Positions 1 through 5,584 of a DNA stretch of 16,959 nucleotides are shown here, in pieces. A model generated the notes under the pieces. That model was given only the letters and a program-made list of their open reading frames with translations, had not been told where the DNA came from and ran no database searches. The stretch spans positions 1 through 16,959 of the forward strand of contig CAYIYO010000040.1 in NCBI GenBank assembly GCA_964367715.1, written 5' to 3'. The DNA comes from CAYIYO01 sp964367715. GTDB taxonomy: Bacteria; Chlamydiota; Chlamydiia; Chlamydiales; Criblamydiaceae. A program made the position numbers and the translations under genes. Positions within the stretch are counted from its first letter, which is position 1, and the number at the start of each line of letters is the position of its first letter.

Positions 1-75
1 AAGACGGGGGCATTGTTTTTATGTATTCATCGTTACCGCGATGAAAAACTTATGACAGGCGCCTTGACCGATTAC

Positions 76-119
76 AAAAAAAAACAGCTTTTTCCTCTAT
101 GTAGAAAAAAAAGCTGTTT
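76..119 (-). terminator. Rho-independent terminator of rpsB-tsf
   Basis: Read on the minus strand, a 12-bp perfect stem (arms at 119-108 and 93-82, core AAACAGCTTTTT) closes a 14-base loop and is followed by a run of T. It lies 22 bases after the tsf stop codon, so it ends the rpsB-tsf transcript. The first 75 bases of the window contain no gene I can support; short open frames run in from the left edge but are too short to judge. Confidence 0.85.
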
Positions 120-140
120 AAAACTCAAACTGACTAACGC

Positions 141-992
141 TTACTGACCAACAGACCAACGTAGGAAGTTGTTGATAGAAAGAGGTTTGCCGTTCTCTTT
201 AGAACGCTTATTCACCAATTCTGCAACAGACATGCTATCATCTTTAATGTAGAGCTGGTTTGTTAAGCAACGGTCTTTGTAGTACGCGTTTAACTTCCCT
301 TCCACAATCTTATCACGCATTTCTGGAGCCTTATTGCTTGGGATTTGGCTACGAATGATTTCTTTTTCGTGTTCAAGAATCTCGCTTGGAATCTTGTCAG
401 CAGAAACGTAGTCAGGAGATGCCGCTGCAATATGCATCGCAATCTCTTTCGCTAGTCCTTCTTCGCCATTTGTTCCGCCAAGTTCAACAGTTACAACAAG
501 CTTTCCACCCAAGTGTGTGTAAACGCCGATTGATTTATCGCTGCTTTTTGGTAGAATCTGTAAGCGGCGGATCTGGATGTTTTCACCGATTGCTTGGATA
601 ACAGTGGCTCTGTATTCGTCGATCGTCATTCCGCTATCCTTAGAATACTTCTGGCTTAAGAAGTTATCCAAAGAAGCAGGGGATGTCTGTGCTGCTTCTT
701 CCGCAACGTTGCGTAGAAACTCTTGAAAACGGTCGTTTTTAACAACGAAATCTGTCTCAGCATTCACTTCGACAAGAGCAACAGCCGCAGAAGTCTCTGC
801 AGTGCCAATCATTCCTTCGTTTGTGACGCGATCCGCTTTCTTCGCAGCAGAAGAAAGACCCTTCTTGCGAAGGTAAGTTACCGCTTCTTCGATGTCTCCG
901 TTGGAAGCGACAAGCGCCTCTTTACAGGTATTCATTCCGACTCCAGTCAATTCGCGGAGCTGCTTTAGCATCGATATCGTAATTTCAGTCAT
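141..992 (-). CDS. tsf: Translation elongation factor Ts (EF-Ts)
   Basis: EF-Ts is the guanine-nucleotide exchange factor that recycles EF-Tu in the cytoplasm. The N-terminal UBA-like domain is clear, with LRELTGVGMNTCKEAL and the GDIEEAVTYLRKKG stretch (about residues 10-50). The hallmark VEVNAETDFVVKND, which contacts EF-Tu, follows at about residues 74-87, and GENIQIRR and IAMHIAAASPDYVS lie in the two core subdomains. At 283 residues it has the length of chlamydial EF-Ts, and the end (AYYKDRCLTNQLYIKDDSM) fits that lineage. The ATG shares one base with the rpsB stop (TAATG), so translation is probably coupled. A terminator follows; pyrH, which follows tsf in many chlamydiae, is not next here. 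Confidence 0.97.
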   Translation of the reverse strand: MTEITISMLKQLRELTGVGMNTCKEALVASNGDIEEAVTYLRKKGLSSAAKKADRVTNEGMIGTAETSAAVALVEVNAETDFVVKNDRFQEFLRNVAEEAAQTSPASLDNFLSQKYSKDSGMTIDEYRATVIQAIGENIQIRRLQILPKSSDKSIGVYTHLGGKLVVTVELGGTNGEEGLAKEIAMHIAAASPDYVSADKIPSEILEHEKEIIRSQIPSNKAPEMRDKIVEGKLNAYYKDRCLTNQLYIKDDSMSVAELVNKRSKENGKPLSINNFLRWSVGQ

Positions 993-1846
993 TATGCATT
1001 GTCCTCTTTTTCAGCGATAGCTTGTGCGATTTCTGCTTCGAAAGCGCCATTGTCTGCGTCTGCCATCGATTCTTCTTCATCACCTTTGTTAAAGCTGATG
1101 TTCATCTCGTTTTTCTTTTCTACAATCGCTTGAGCTAACGCTTGGAGAATGAGTTTAACGCTCTTTAGGGCGTCGTCGTTACAAGCAATGATGTAGTCGA
1201 TTGGATCTGGATCGCAGTTCGTATCAACAAGGCCCATGACAGGGATGCCTAATTTTTTAGCTTCTGCAACAGCAATATGTTCTTTGCTTGGATCGACCAC
1301 GATGACAAGTCCTGGCAATTTGCGCATTCCACGCATTCCAGACAAGTTCTTGTTTAGTTTAATTTGGTCTTTTGTAAGTAAAGAAAGTTCTTTTTTCGTG
1401 ATGGAATCCGCATCATTTGAAATTTTCTTTTCGATACGTTCAAGTTTTTTGATCGACTTATGGAGTGTTGGCAAGTTTGTCAACATTCCGCCCAACCAGC
1501 GTTCGCAAACGTAAAATTCGCCGCATTTTTCTGCAAGTTCACGTACAACATCTTTTGCTTGTTTTTTCGTTCCGACAAAAAGCACAGAGCGGTGTTTTGC
1601 TGTGATATCTTTAACGATTTCTACAGCGGCGCGAATCTGTTGTAAAGTTTTTGCAAGGTCGATGATGTATAGGCCGTTACGGGCTTCGAAGATAAAACGT
1701 TTCATCTTCGGGTTCCAGCGGTGAGTTTGGTGTCCAAAATGGGCGCCAGCCTCTAATAAGTCTTTAATTGAGATAGAAATCTCTGTAGACGGAGTGGAGA
1801 GTTGTTGTTCCAAGCCTTGTCCCTTTTTCTTTTGTTGACACGGCAT
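992..1846 (-). CDS. rpsB: Small ribosomal subunit protein S2
   Basis: S2 is a structural protein of the 30S subunit, needed for binding of S1 near the mRNA exit. The family signature is plain: LLEAGAHFGHQTHRWNPKMK at the start of the domain, then GLYIIDLAKTL, VLFVGTKKQAKD, RWLGGMLTN, and near the end VVDPSKEHIAVAEAKKLGIP and GLVDTNCDPDPIDY. The start is uncertain. The ATG at 1846 has AGGG four bases upstream and gives a basic extension (MPCQQKKKGQG); a TTG eleven codons in, at 1813, would give a more usual N-terminus. The acidic, Ala/Glu-rich C-terminal tail is expected to be disordered. It is followed directly by tsf with a one-base overlap, and tRNA-Gly lies 84 bp upstream, probably in the same transcript. 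Confidence 0.97.
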   Translation of the reverse strand: MPCQQKKKGQGLEQQLSTPSTEISISIKDLLEAGAHFGHQTHRWNPKMKRFIFEARNGLYIIDLAKTLQQIRAAVEIVKDITAKHRSVLFVGTKKQAKDVVRELAEKCGEFYVCERWLGGMLTNLPTLHKSIKKLERIEKKISNDADSITKKELSLLTKDQIKLNKNLSGMRGMRKLPGLVIVVDPSKEHIAVAEAKKLGIPVMGLVDTNCDPDPIDYIIACNDDALKSVKLILQALAQAIVEKKNEMNISFNKGDEEESMADADNGAFEAEIAQAIAEKEDNA

Positions 1847-1930
1847 CTCACCCTAAAGGCAAGATTTCGGTCTTGGTTAGTAATAGATTAATTGTGTGTA
1901 ATAGCGATCTCGCCCTTAGAAGAGCGTGAT

Positions 1931-2001
1931 AGCGCCTGATCAGAATCGAACTGACACTCGTAGCTTGGAAGGCTACTGTTCTACCATTGAACTACAGGCG
2001 C
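1931..2001 (-). tRNA. tRNA-Gly (anticodon TCC)
   Basis: The minus strand folds as a full cloverleaf: acceptor GCGCCTG/CAGGCGC, D-arm GTTC...GAAC, anticodon stem GTAGC/GCTAC with loop CTTCCAA (anticodon TCC), and T-arm GTCAG/CTGAT around TTCGATT. The discriminator base is T and no CCA is encoded. It resembles bacterial tRNA-Gly(UCC), including the AATGGTA D-loop. It lies just downstream of a strong promoter and upstream of rpsB, and no clear separate rpsB promoter is visible in the 84-bp gap, so co-transcription with rpsB-tsf is likely. Confidence 0.95.
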
Positions 2002-2015
2002 ATGTGATGGGCGTT

Positions 2016-2044
2016 ATTATGCGATAAGACGTTTTTTTATGCAA
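2016..2044 (-). promoter_or_regulatory. Sigma-70-type promoter for tRNA-Gly (and probably rpsB-tsf)
   Basis: On the minus strand TTGCAT (2044-2039) is separated by exactly 17 bases from CATAAT (2021-2016), a close match to the housekeeping consensus. The expected transcription start, near 2009, lies about 8 bases before the tRNA-Gly 5' end. The spacer contains an A-tract. Confidence 0.75.
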
Positions 2045-2096
2045 GAGCAGTTGATGAATTAATTAAAATTTTAGATAAAAGGAAATATTTTATATT

Positions 2097-2840
2097 TTAT
2101 TTTATATATGCAATCACCGCATTTCGTCCGCAGACACGCTCTTTACGGTACGAAAAAAAATCCTCCCCATGTGTCATCGTACAATGCCGCGCACACTCAA
2201 TATGCCCGCGCAACACCCCCGCCTCCACCAGCTGCTCTTCACTAATCGCCCACAAATCAAAATGAAAAGGTGTCACCTGATGCCGCCAAAATGAATCCGG
2301 AAACTCTTCCTTATAATGAATGAACTCGGCACACTCCGGCCCTAAACTCGGAGAAATCCCCACTAAAAGATCTTCTGGCCGCACCCCATAATGGGCTTTC
2401 ATCAATTCAATCGCATTGCTATAAATATTCTGCACATTCCCTCGCCAGCCACAGTGCACGTTCGCCAACACCTTTCTGACCGGATCAAACAAAATCGCTA
2501 CCTGGCAGTCGGCATGGGTCACCAACAACGGAGCACCCAAACGGTCCGTCACCAATCCATCGCAAGGAAACGTTGGGGGGTTATCATCGACAACCGCGAC
2601 CACATTCCCATGACAGGCCACAGGTCTGATCGCATCCCTTTGAATACCTAATACTCCCAGCGCGCGCCTCGTATTTTCTGCTACACGTTCCTTGTCATCC
2701 CCAACGCTTAAACTTAAATTTAAGCCGGCAAAAGGTTGTTCGCTGACTCCGCCATGCCGCAAAAAAACGCCATGCGTCAGCTCCTCTTCCAAAAGCTCAA
2801 ATACCAACCAACGAATCCCATTCTCTTCTTTTTCAATCAT
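2097..2840 (-). CDS. pgeF: PgeF/YfiH family protein (peptidoglycan-editing factor, laccase-domain family)
   Basis: Members of this family (formerly multicopper polyphenol oxidase, YfiH) act on purine nucleosides in vitro and have been linked to removing wrong residues from peptidoglycan precursors in E. coli. The conserved metal-site residues are present: CHGN with His77, THADCQ with Cys112, and NVHCGWRGN with His129 and the invariant GWRG. The N-terminal LRHGGVSEQPFAGLNLSLSVGDD and the later GISPSLGPECAEF are also typical. At 247 residues it is full length. It is a single gene between tRNA-Gly and the tRNA-Thr insertion site, read away from the latter. Whether it edits peptidoglycan in an organism with reduced peptidoglycan is not shown by the sequence. 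No Shine-Dalgarno sequence precedes the ATG. Confidence 0.92.
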   Translation of the reverse strand: MIEKEENGIRWLVFELLEEELTHGVFLRHGGVSEQPFAGLNLSLSVGDDKERVAENTRRALGVLGIQRDAIRPVACHGNVVAVVDDNPPTFPCDGLVTDRLGAPLLVTHADCQVAILFDPVRKVLANVHCGWRGNVQNIYSNAIELMKAHYGVRPEDLLVGISPSLGPECAEFIHYKEEFPDSFWRHQVTPFHFDLWAISEEQLVEAGVLRGHIECARHCTMTHGEDFFSYRKERVCGRNAVIAYIK

Positions 2841-2846
2841 AGAAAT

Positions 2847-2874
2847 AGTGTAGCAAGAACTTTGTAAAAAACAA
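2847..2874 (-). promoter_or_regulatory. Possible pgeF promoter giving a leaderless mRNA
   Basis: On the minus strand TTGTTT (2874-2869) and TACACT (2852-2847) are 16 bases apart. Only six bases separate the -10 element from the pgeF ATG, so transcription would begin at or next to the start codon. This fits the absence of a Shine-Dalgarno sequence. The match to consensus is only moderate. Confidence 0.35.
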
Positions 2875-2910
2875 TACCGTTGTCTCTTACAATCAAAATT
2901 TTGAATTCAC

Positions 2911-2940
2911 TTGTGTATAATTTTAACCAATTCGTAAGAT
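2911..2940 (+). promoter_or_regulatory. Candidate promoter of tRNA-Thr
   Basis: TTGTGT (2911-2916) is followed after 18 bases by TAAGAT (2935-2940), placing a start a few bases before the tRNA at 2951. A perfect TATAAT at 2916-2921 is an alternative -10, but I see no good -35 at the right distance from it. Confidence 0.45.
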
Positions 2941-2950
2941 GAAATTTTCA

Positions 2951-3023
2951 GCCTGGATAGCTCAGTTGGTAGAGCAGCGCATTCGTAATGCGAAGGTCGG
3001 AGGTTCGACTCCTCTTTCAGGCA
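2951..3023 (+). tRNA. tRNA-Thr (anticodon CGT), integration target
   Basis: The cloverleaf is complete: acceptor GCCTGGA/TTCAGGC with a G-T pair, D-arm GCTC...GAGC, anticodon loop TTCGTAA (CGT, reading ACG), T-arm GGAGG/CCTCT around TTCGACT, discriminator A, no CCA. From the anticodon arm onward it closely resembles enterobacterial thrW, itself a well-known phage attachment site. The last 46 bases lie inside the direct repeat that bounds the element, so the 3' half was probably restored by the integrating DNA and the gene remains intact. Confidence 0.96.
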
Positions 3024-3027
3024 ATCC
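2978..3027 (+). repeat. Left attachment site (attL core), first of three copies
   Basis: This 50-bp segment runs from the tRNA-Thr anticodon stem to four bases beyond the gene and is repeated exactly at 13994-14043. The first mismatches are G/T on the left and C/T on the right. A third copy at 15800-15846 matches 47 bp (2979-3025). An integrase gene starts 149 bp further in, the usual arrangement for an attL in a tRNA gene. Confidence 0.9.
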
Positions 3028-3092
3028 CCTACAAACATCTGTGAGCACGAATTAGCTTGAACCAATAGGATTGTTCAGGCTAGATTTACTCC

Positions 3093-3113
3093 TCGCGGTG
3101 CAATGGCGGTGCA
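3093..3113 (+). repeat. Left arm-type repeat (putative integrase arm sites)
   Basis: The sequence holds two copies of GCGGTGCA with an 11-bp period (3095-3102 and 3106-3113). It matches 13858-13878 at 20 of 21 positions in the same orientation. Each copy lies inside the element, 65 bp from the left core and 115 bp from the right core. Paired direct repeats one helical turn apart near both cores are typical of tyrosine-integrase arm binding sites; that role is inferred. Confidence 0.6.
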
Positions 3114-3146
3114 GTAAAAAATAATCTTACTAGCATCAACCAGCCG

Positions 3147-3175
3147 CTTAAACCAAAACTAACCAGAGGTTTAAG
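3147..3175 (+). promoter_or_regulatory. Hairpin covering the integrase ribosome-binding site
   Basis: CTTAAACC (3147-3154) pairs perfectly with GGTTTAAG (3168-3175) across a 13-base loop. The right arm ends directly before the integrase ATG and includes part of its Shine-Dalgarno (AGAGG, 3165-3169). If it forms in the mRNA it would limit integrase translation. Confidence 0.45.
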
Positions 3176-4270
3176 ATGGCATCTATCTATCAACGTACAA
3201 ATAAAGATGGGACTAAGGTATGGCGCGGCGTTATCCGCATAAAGGGGTATCCGTCCGTTTGCTATCATGACGAGCGAAAACAGGTTGTCGAAGATTGGGC
3301 AATGGAGACCGAATTGCAGATTAAGCGCGGTAGGTATTCTGCAAATAAGGCAAAAGATAAGACCTTAGCCGATTTAATCGATGCCTACACACAAGATGCG
3401 GTCATTGGGCATCACAAAGCAGAAAAGGATACGCTCCATCAACTGAGGTATTTCCGTGAGAGGATAGGCGATTATTCCATGATCTACATTACTCCCGATT
3501 TACTAATCAAGGAGCGTAAACGATTATCAGAGATACCCACCAATCGAAATACCCTCCGTAATCCGGCAACAGTTAATCGGTATTTTGCAACTCTTGGAGG
3601 AGCATTTCGTTACGCCTGCAAAAATCTACGATGGATCGACGAGAATCCTTGTACGAACCTTCTAAAGCTGAAATCTAAGCCGAAGGAACGACGCACTCTT
3701 ATCGAAGATGAGGAAACTCGTCTTCTTGAAGCTTGCCGACAAAGTCCAAGTCCCTACCTATACCCAATAGTCTTGATTGGATTGACCACAGGCGCTCGAA
3801 AAAGTGAGATCTTAAACCTTACATGGGATGCGATCGATTTCGAGAACAGGATTGCGCATATCAAGGACTCAAAAAATGGTCGCCCTCGTCGAGTCGGATT
3901 AGTTGATAGCGTGATTACTGAGCTGAAGCGTCTTTTTAGTGTGCGCGACACGAAGAAGCCATTGGTATTTGCCAGCAAGACAGCTTTTGGAAAAATCGAC
4001 ATCAAAAAAGGATGGAATACCGCTTTAAAGCGAGCTGGAATTGAGAACTTTGTGTTTCACGGACTTCGCCATCATTTTTGTTCGGTAGGAGGGCAAATGG
4101 GGGCGAGCGGGCAACAGCTGAGGTCACAATTAGGTCATGCAACAACAAGCATGACAGACCACTACTCGCATTTGGATGCGCAAGCAACGCGTTTTATTGG
4201 AGAGTCTATAGAGAAGCGGTTGCAGAGGGACTCAGCGGAAATTAAACAGGTAAAGGAGCAAAATGTCTGA
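3176..4270 (+). CDS. int: Tyrosine-type site-specific integrase
   Basis: This recombinase would join the element's attP to the tRNA-Thr gene and, with accessory factors, excise it. The N-terminal part (MASIYQRTNKDGTKVWRGVI) looks like the arm-binding domain of phage-type integrases. Residues about 62-165 form the helical core-binding domain, and the rest is catalytic. The full catalytic set is visible: Arg208 in TTGARKSEIL, Lys233 in the beta-hairpin DSKNGRPRR, His295 and Arg298 in HGLRHHFCS, His321 in LGHATTS, and the nucleophile Tyr330 in DHYSHL. At 364 residues the length is normal. The ATG has AGAGG at suitable spacing. It reads away from attL and overlaps the next gene by 8 bp, so the two are translated together. 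Confidence 0.96.
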   Translation: MASIYQRTNKDGTKVWRGVIRIKGYPSVCYHDERKQVVEDWAMETELQIKRGRYSANKAKDKTLADLIDAYTQDAVIGHHKAEKDTLHQLRYFRERIGDYSMIYITPDLLIKERKRLSEIPTNRNTLRNPATVNRYFATLGGAFRYACKNLRWIDENPCTNLLKLKSKPKERRTLIEDEETRLLEACRQSPSPYLYPIVLIGLTTGARKSEILNLTWDAIDFENRIAHIKDSKNGRPRRVGLVDSVITELKRLFSVRDTKKPLVFASKTAFGKIDIKKGWNTALKRAGIENFVFHGLRHHFCSVGGQMGASGQQLRSQLGHATTSMTDHYSHLDAQATRFIGESIEKRLQRDSAEIKQVKEQNV

Positions 4271-4952
4271 TTTTCTTTCAAAAATATTAGGTTCTTCGAT
4301 GAGTGAAGAAGAGCTGTATCGTTCATACTTCAGACAAGAGCTTTGGACGATTAAAGAATTCGCATCGTTGATGGCAGGGATTACCCCAGAAAAATTTGAA
4401 GAGCTCTATTCTAGAAAAGATAATAGCGGCACTGCTAAAGAGTACGCACAATACAAACACGCATTGATGATTTACGACAAATTTTTGGAAGACGTAGAAA
4501 AAAAGATTGAGTTGAAGGAGTTTTATCTAGCAAAAGGAGTGTCTTTAACACCTTGGAAATTCATCAGATGGGTATCAACGAACCAAGTTCCTGTAAAACA
4601 CCGTTTTGCCGATTCCCTTCCTCTTCATTTGTTAGAAATATTAATCGAATTCAGTCCTCTTGATGTTGGTGTTAAAACGACTCCTAAGTGGCATAGAAAT
4701 TATCACAAGGTTTTCTACCTGAAAAATGCTGAATTGATAATGGAAGCTTCTAACAAGAAGATGACTCGTCAAGAAATTTATGAGCATCCTCAAATGGAAT
4801 ACATACGAAGGACGTTTAAGGATATAAATGGCGAACAGGTTACTTACACGAAGCGAACAATCATAAATTCTTGGCTTCCAAAAATCGACCCTAGAAAAAG
4901 GGGAAGACCACGTAAGTTGAAGCGAAAAACAACTAAAAACACGTCCTCATAA
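4263..4952 (+). CDS. Unknown protein with C-terminal AT-hook-like motif
   Basis: I do not recognise a characterised family. The 229-residue product has no signal peptide or membrane segment. The N-terminal part contains LYRSYFRQELWTIKEFASLM and a helix-rich stretch. The middle has LTPWKFIRWV, and residues 163-205 look like a possible DNA-binding or winged region (KKMTRQEIYEHPQMEYIRR). The C-terminus is strongly basic with an AT-hook-like core, RKRGRPRKLKRK (residues 211-222, RGRP at 213-216). The ATG at 4263 has AGGAG upstream and lies 8 bp inside the integrase gene, which suggests a linked role in recombination, regulation or maintenance of the element. That role is inference from position only. 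A paired repeat begins at its stop codon. Confidence 0.85.
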   Translation: MSDFLSKILGSSMSEEELYRSYFRQELWTIKEFASLMAGITPEKFEELYSRKDNSGTAKEYAQYKHALMIYDKFLEDVEKKIELKEFYLAKGVSLTPWKFIRWVSTNQVPVKHRFADSLPLHLLEILIEFSPLDVGVKTTPKWHRNYHKVFYLKNAELIMEASNKKMTRQEIYEHPQMEYIRRTFKDINGEQVTYTKRTIINSWLPKIDPRKRGRPRKLKRKTTKNTSS

Positions 4953-5018
4953 AATACAGTGTCAATAGCGATTTTTGATTTAACTCCCTAGGGAAAAATA
5001 CAGTCGAAAACGCTTTTC
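4951..5018 (+). repeat. Paired direct repeat with central palindrome upstream of the alpA-like gene
   Basis: AAAATACAGT occurs at 4951-4960 and again at 4995-5004, 44 bp apart. Each copy is followed by a related block (CAATAGCGATTTTT and CGAAAACGCTTTT). Between them lies the perfect palindrome TCCCTAGGGA (4985-4994). This fills much of the 117-bp gap before the AlpA-like gene, so it is a candidate operator or replication site. No obvious -35/-10 pair was found here. Confidence 0.5.
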
Positions 5019-5069
5019 AAAAATGAAGATCTATCATTGGTCTGAATCCACTAACTATAAGGAGGATCA

Positions 5070-5270
5070 ATGAATCAAACTTACTTATCAGTACTCGATG
5101 TTGCTGAACGCGAGGAATATCCCTTTACGTTAGGCCAATTGCGCTATTATTTAACAATGCGTCATGTAAATGGACTTGATGCGGCTGTGCGCAAAATTGG
5201 CAAGCGTTTGTATCTACGCAAAGATATTTTCGATTCCTGGATCGAAAAACAGGTCGGGGGTAAATCATGA
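5070..5270 (+). CDS. AlpA-like small helix-turn-helix regulator / excisionase
   Basis: This 66-residue protein has the layout of the AlpA/excisionase group of short winged HTH proteins. An N-terminal helix-turn-helix covers about residues 6-30 (SVLDVAEREEYPFTLGQLRY), and a C-terminal wing and helix cover about 40-62 (RKIGKRLYLRKDIFDSWIEK). The family in P4-like and related integrated elements controls integrase expression or directs excision. AAGGAGG lies five bases before the ATG, the best ribosome-binding site in the element. It overlaps the next gene by ATGA, and the paired repeat just upstream is a natural candidate for its binding site. Residues 34-38 may form a loop; exact activity (activator or Xis) cannot be told from sequence. 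Confidence 0.75.
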   Translation: MNQTYLSVLDVAEREEYPFTLGQLRYYLTMRHVNGLDAAVRKIGKRLYLRKDIFDSWIEKQVGGKS

Positions 5271-5584
5271 GAGATACTTTCCCTAAAAAACGTTTTATAG
5301 ATGCTCTTCAGGTAAAGGAACGTATTAATCCCATGGATTTTTACGAACAAGAAGGGCAAGAGATTGCAACAAGAGGCAAGGGCTCATGGAGATCAGGTGG
5401 TTTGTGTCCTTTCCATAATGATCGACATGCAGGGAGTTTTTACATTCACTGTAAGAATGGAGCCTTCCACTGTTTCTCTTGTGACGCAAAAGGCGGGGAT
5501 GTCATCGCTTTCACACAAAAGAAGTATGAGATGTCTTTTAGAGAGGCTATGGAGAAACTGCAATTAGATTGGAGGATATCATGA
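5267..5584 (+). CDS. CHC2 zinc-finger protein (primase zinc-binding domain)
   Basis: The 105-residue protein is essentially a stand-alone DnaG-type zinc-binding domain. CPFHND supplies Cys47 and His50, and FHCFSC supplies Cys69 and Cys72, giving the CHCC ligand set. It is followed by GGDVIAFTQKKYEMSFREAMEKL, the helix typical after this domain. In DnaG primases this domain recognises template DNA, while synthesis needs a Toprim-containing part, here encoded by the next gene. The gene overlaps both neighbours by ATGA, so the AlpA-like protein, this protein and the helicase-like protein form one translational chain. It probably acts in replication of the excised element; the split architecture occurs in several mobile elements. 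Confidence 0.88.
   Translation: MRDTFPKKRFIDALQVKERINPMDFYEQEGQEIATRGKGSWRSGGLCPFHNDRHAGSFYIHCKNGAFHCFSCDAKGGDVIAFTQKKYEMSFREAMEKLQLDWRIS

Noticed and set aside
1..75. Short open frames entering from the left edge
   Set aside because: Too short and without family likeness to call the end of a gene; the longest runs through the tsf terminator.
3086..3268. 60-aa minus-strand frame at the left end of the element
   Set aside because: It overlaps the arm repeat, the hairpin and the start of the integrase gene, and has no ribosome-binding site or family likeness.
5569..5580. TTG start for the Toprim/DUF3987 gene
   Set aside because: The ATG at 5581 has GGAGG five bases upstream and the same ATGA overlap as its neighbours.
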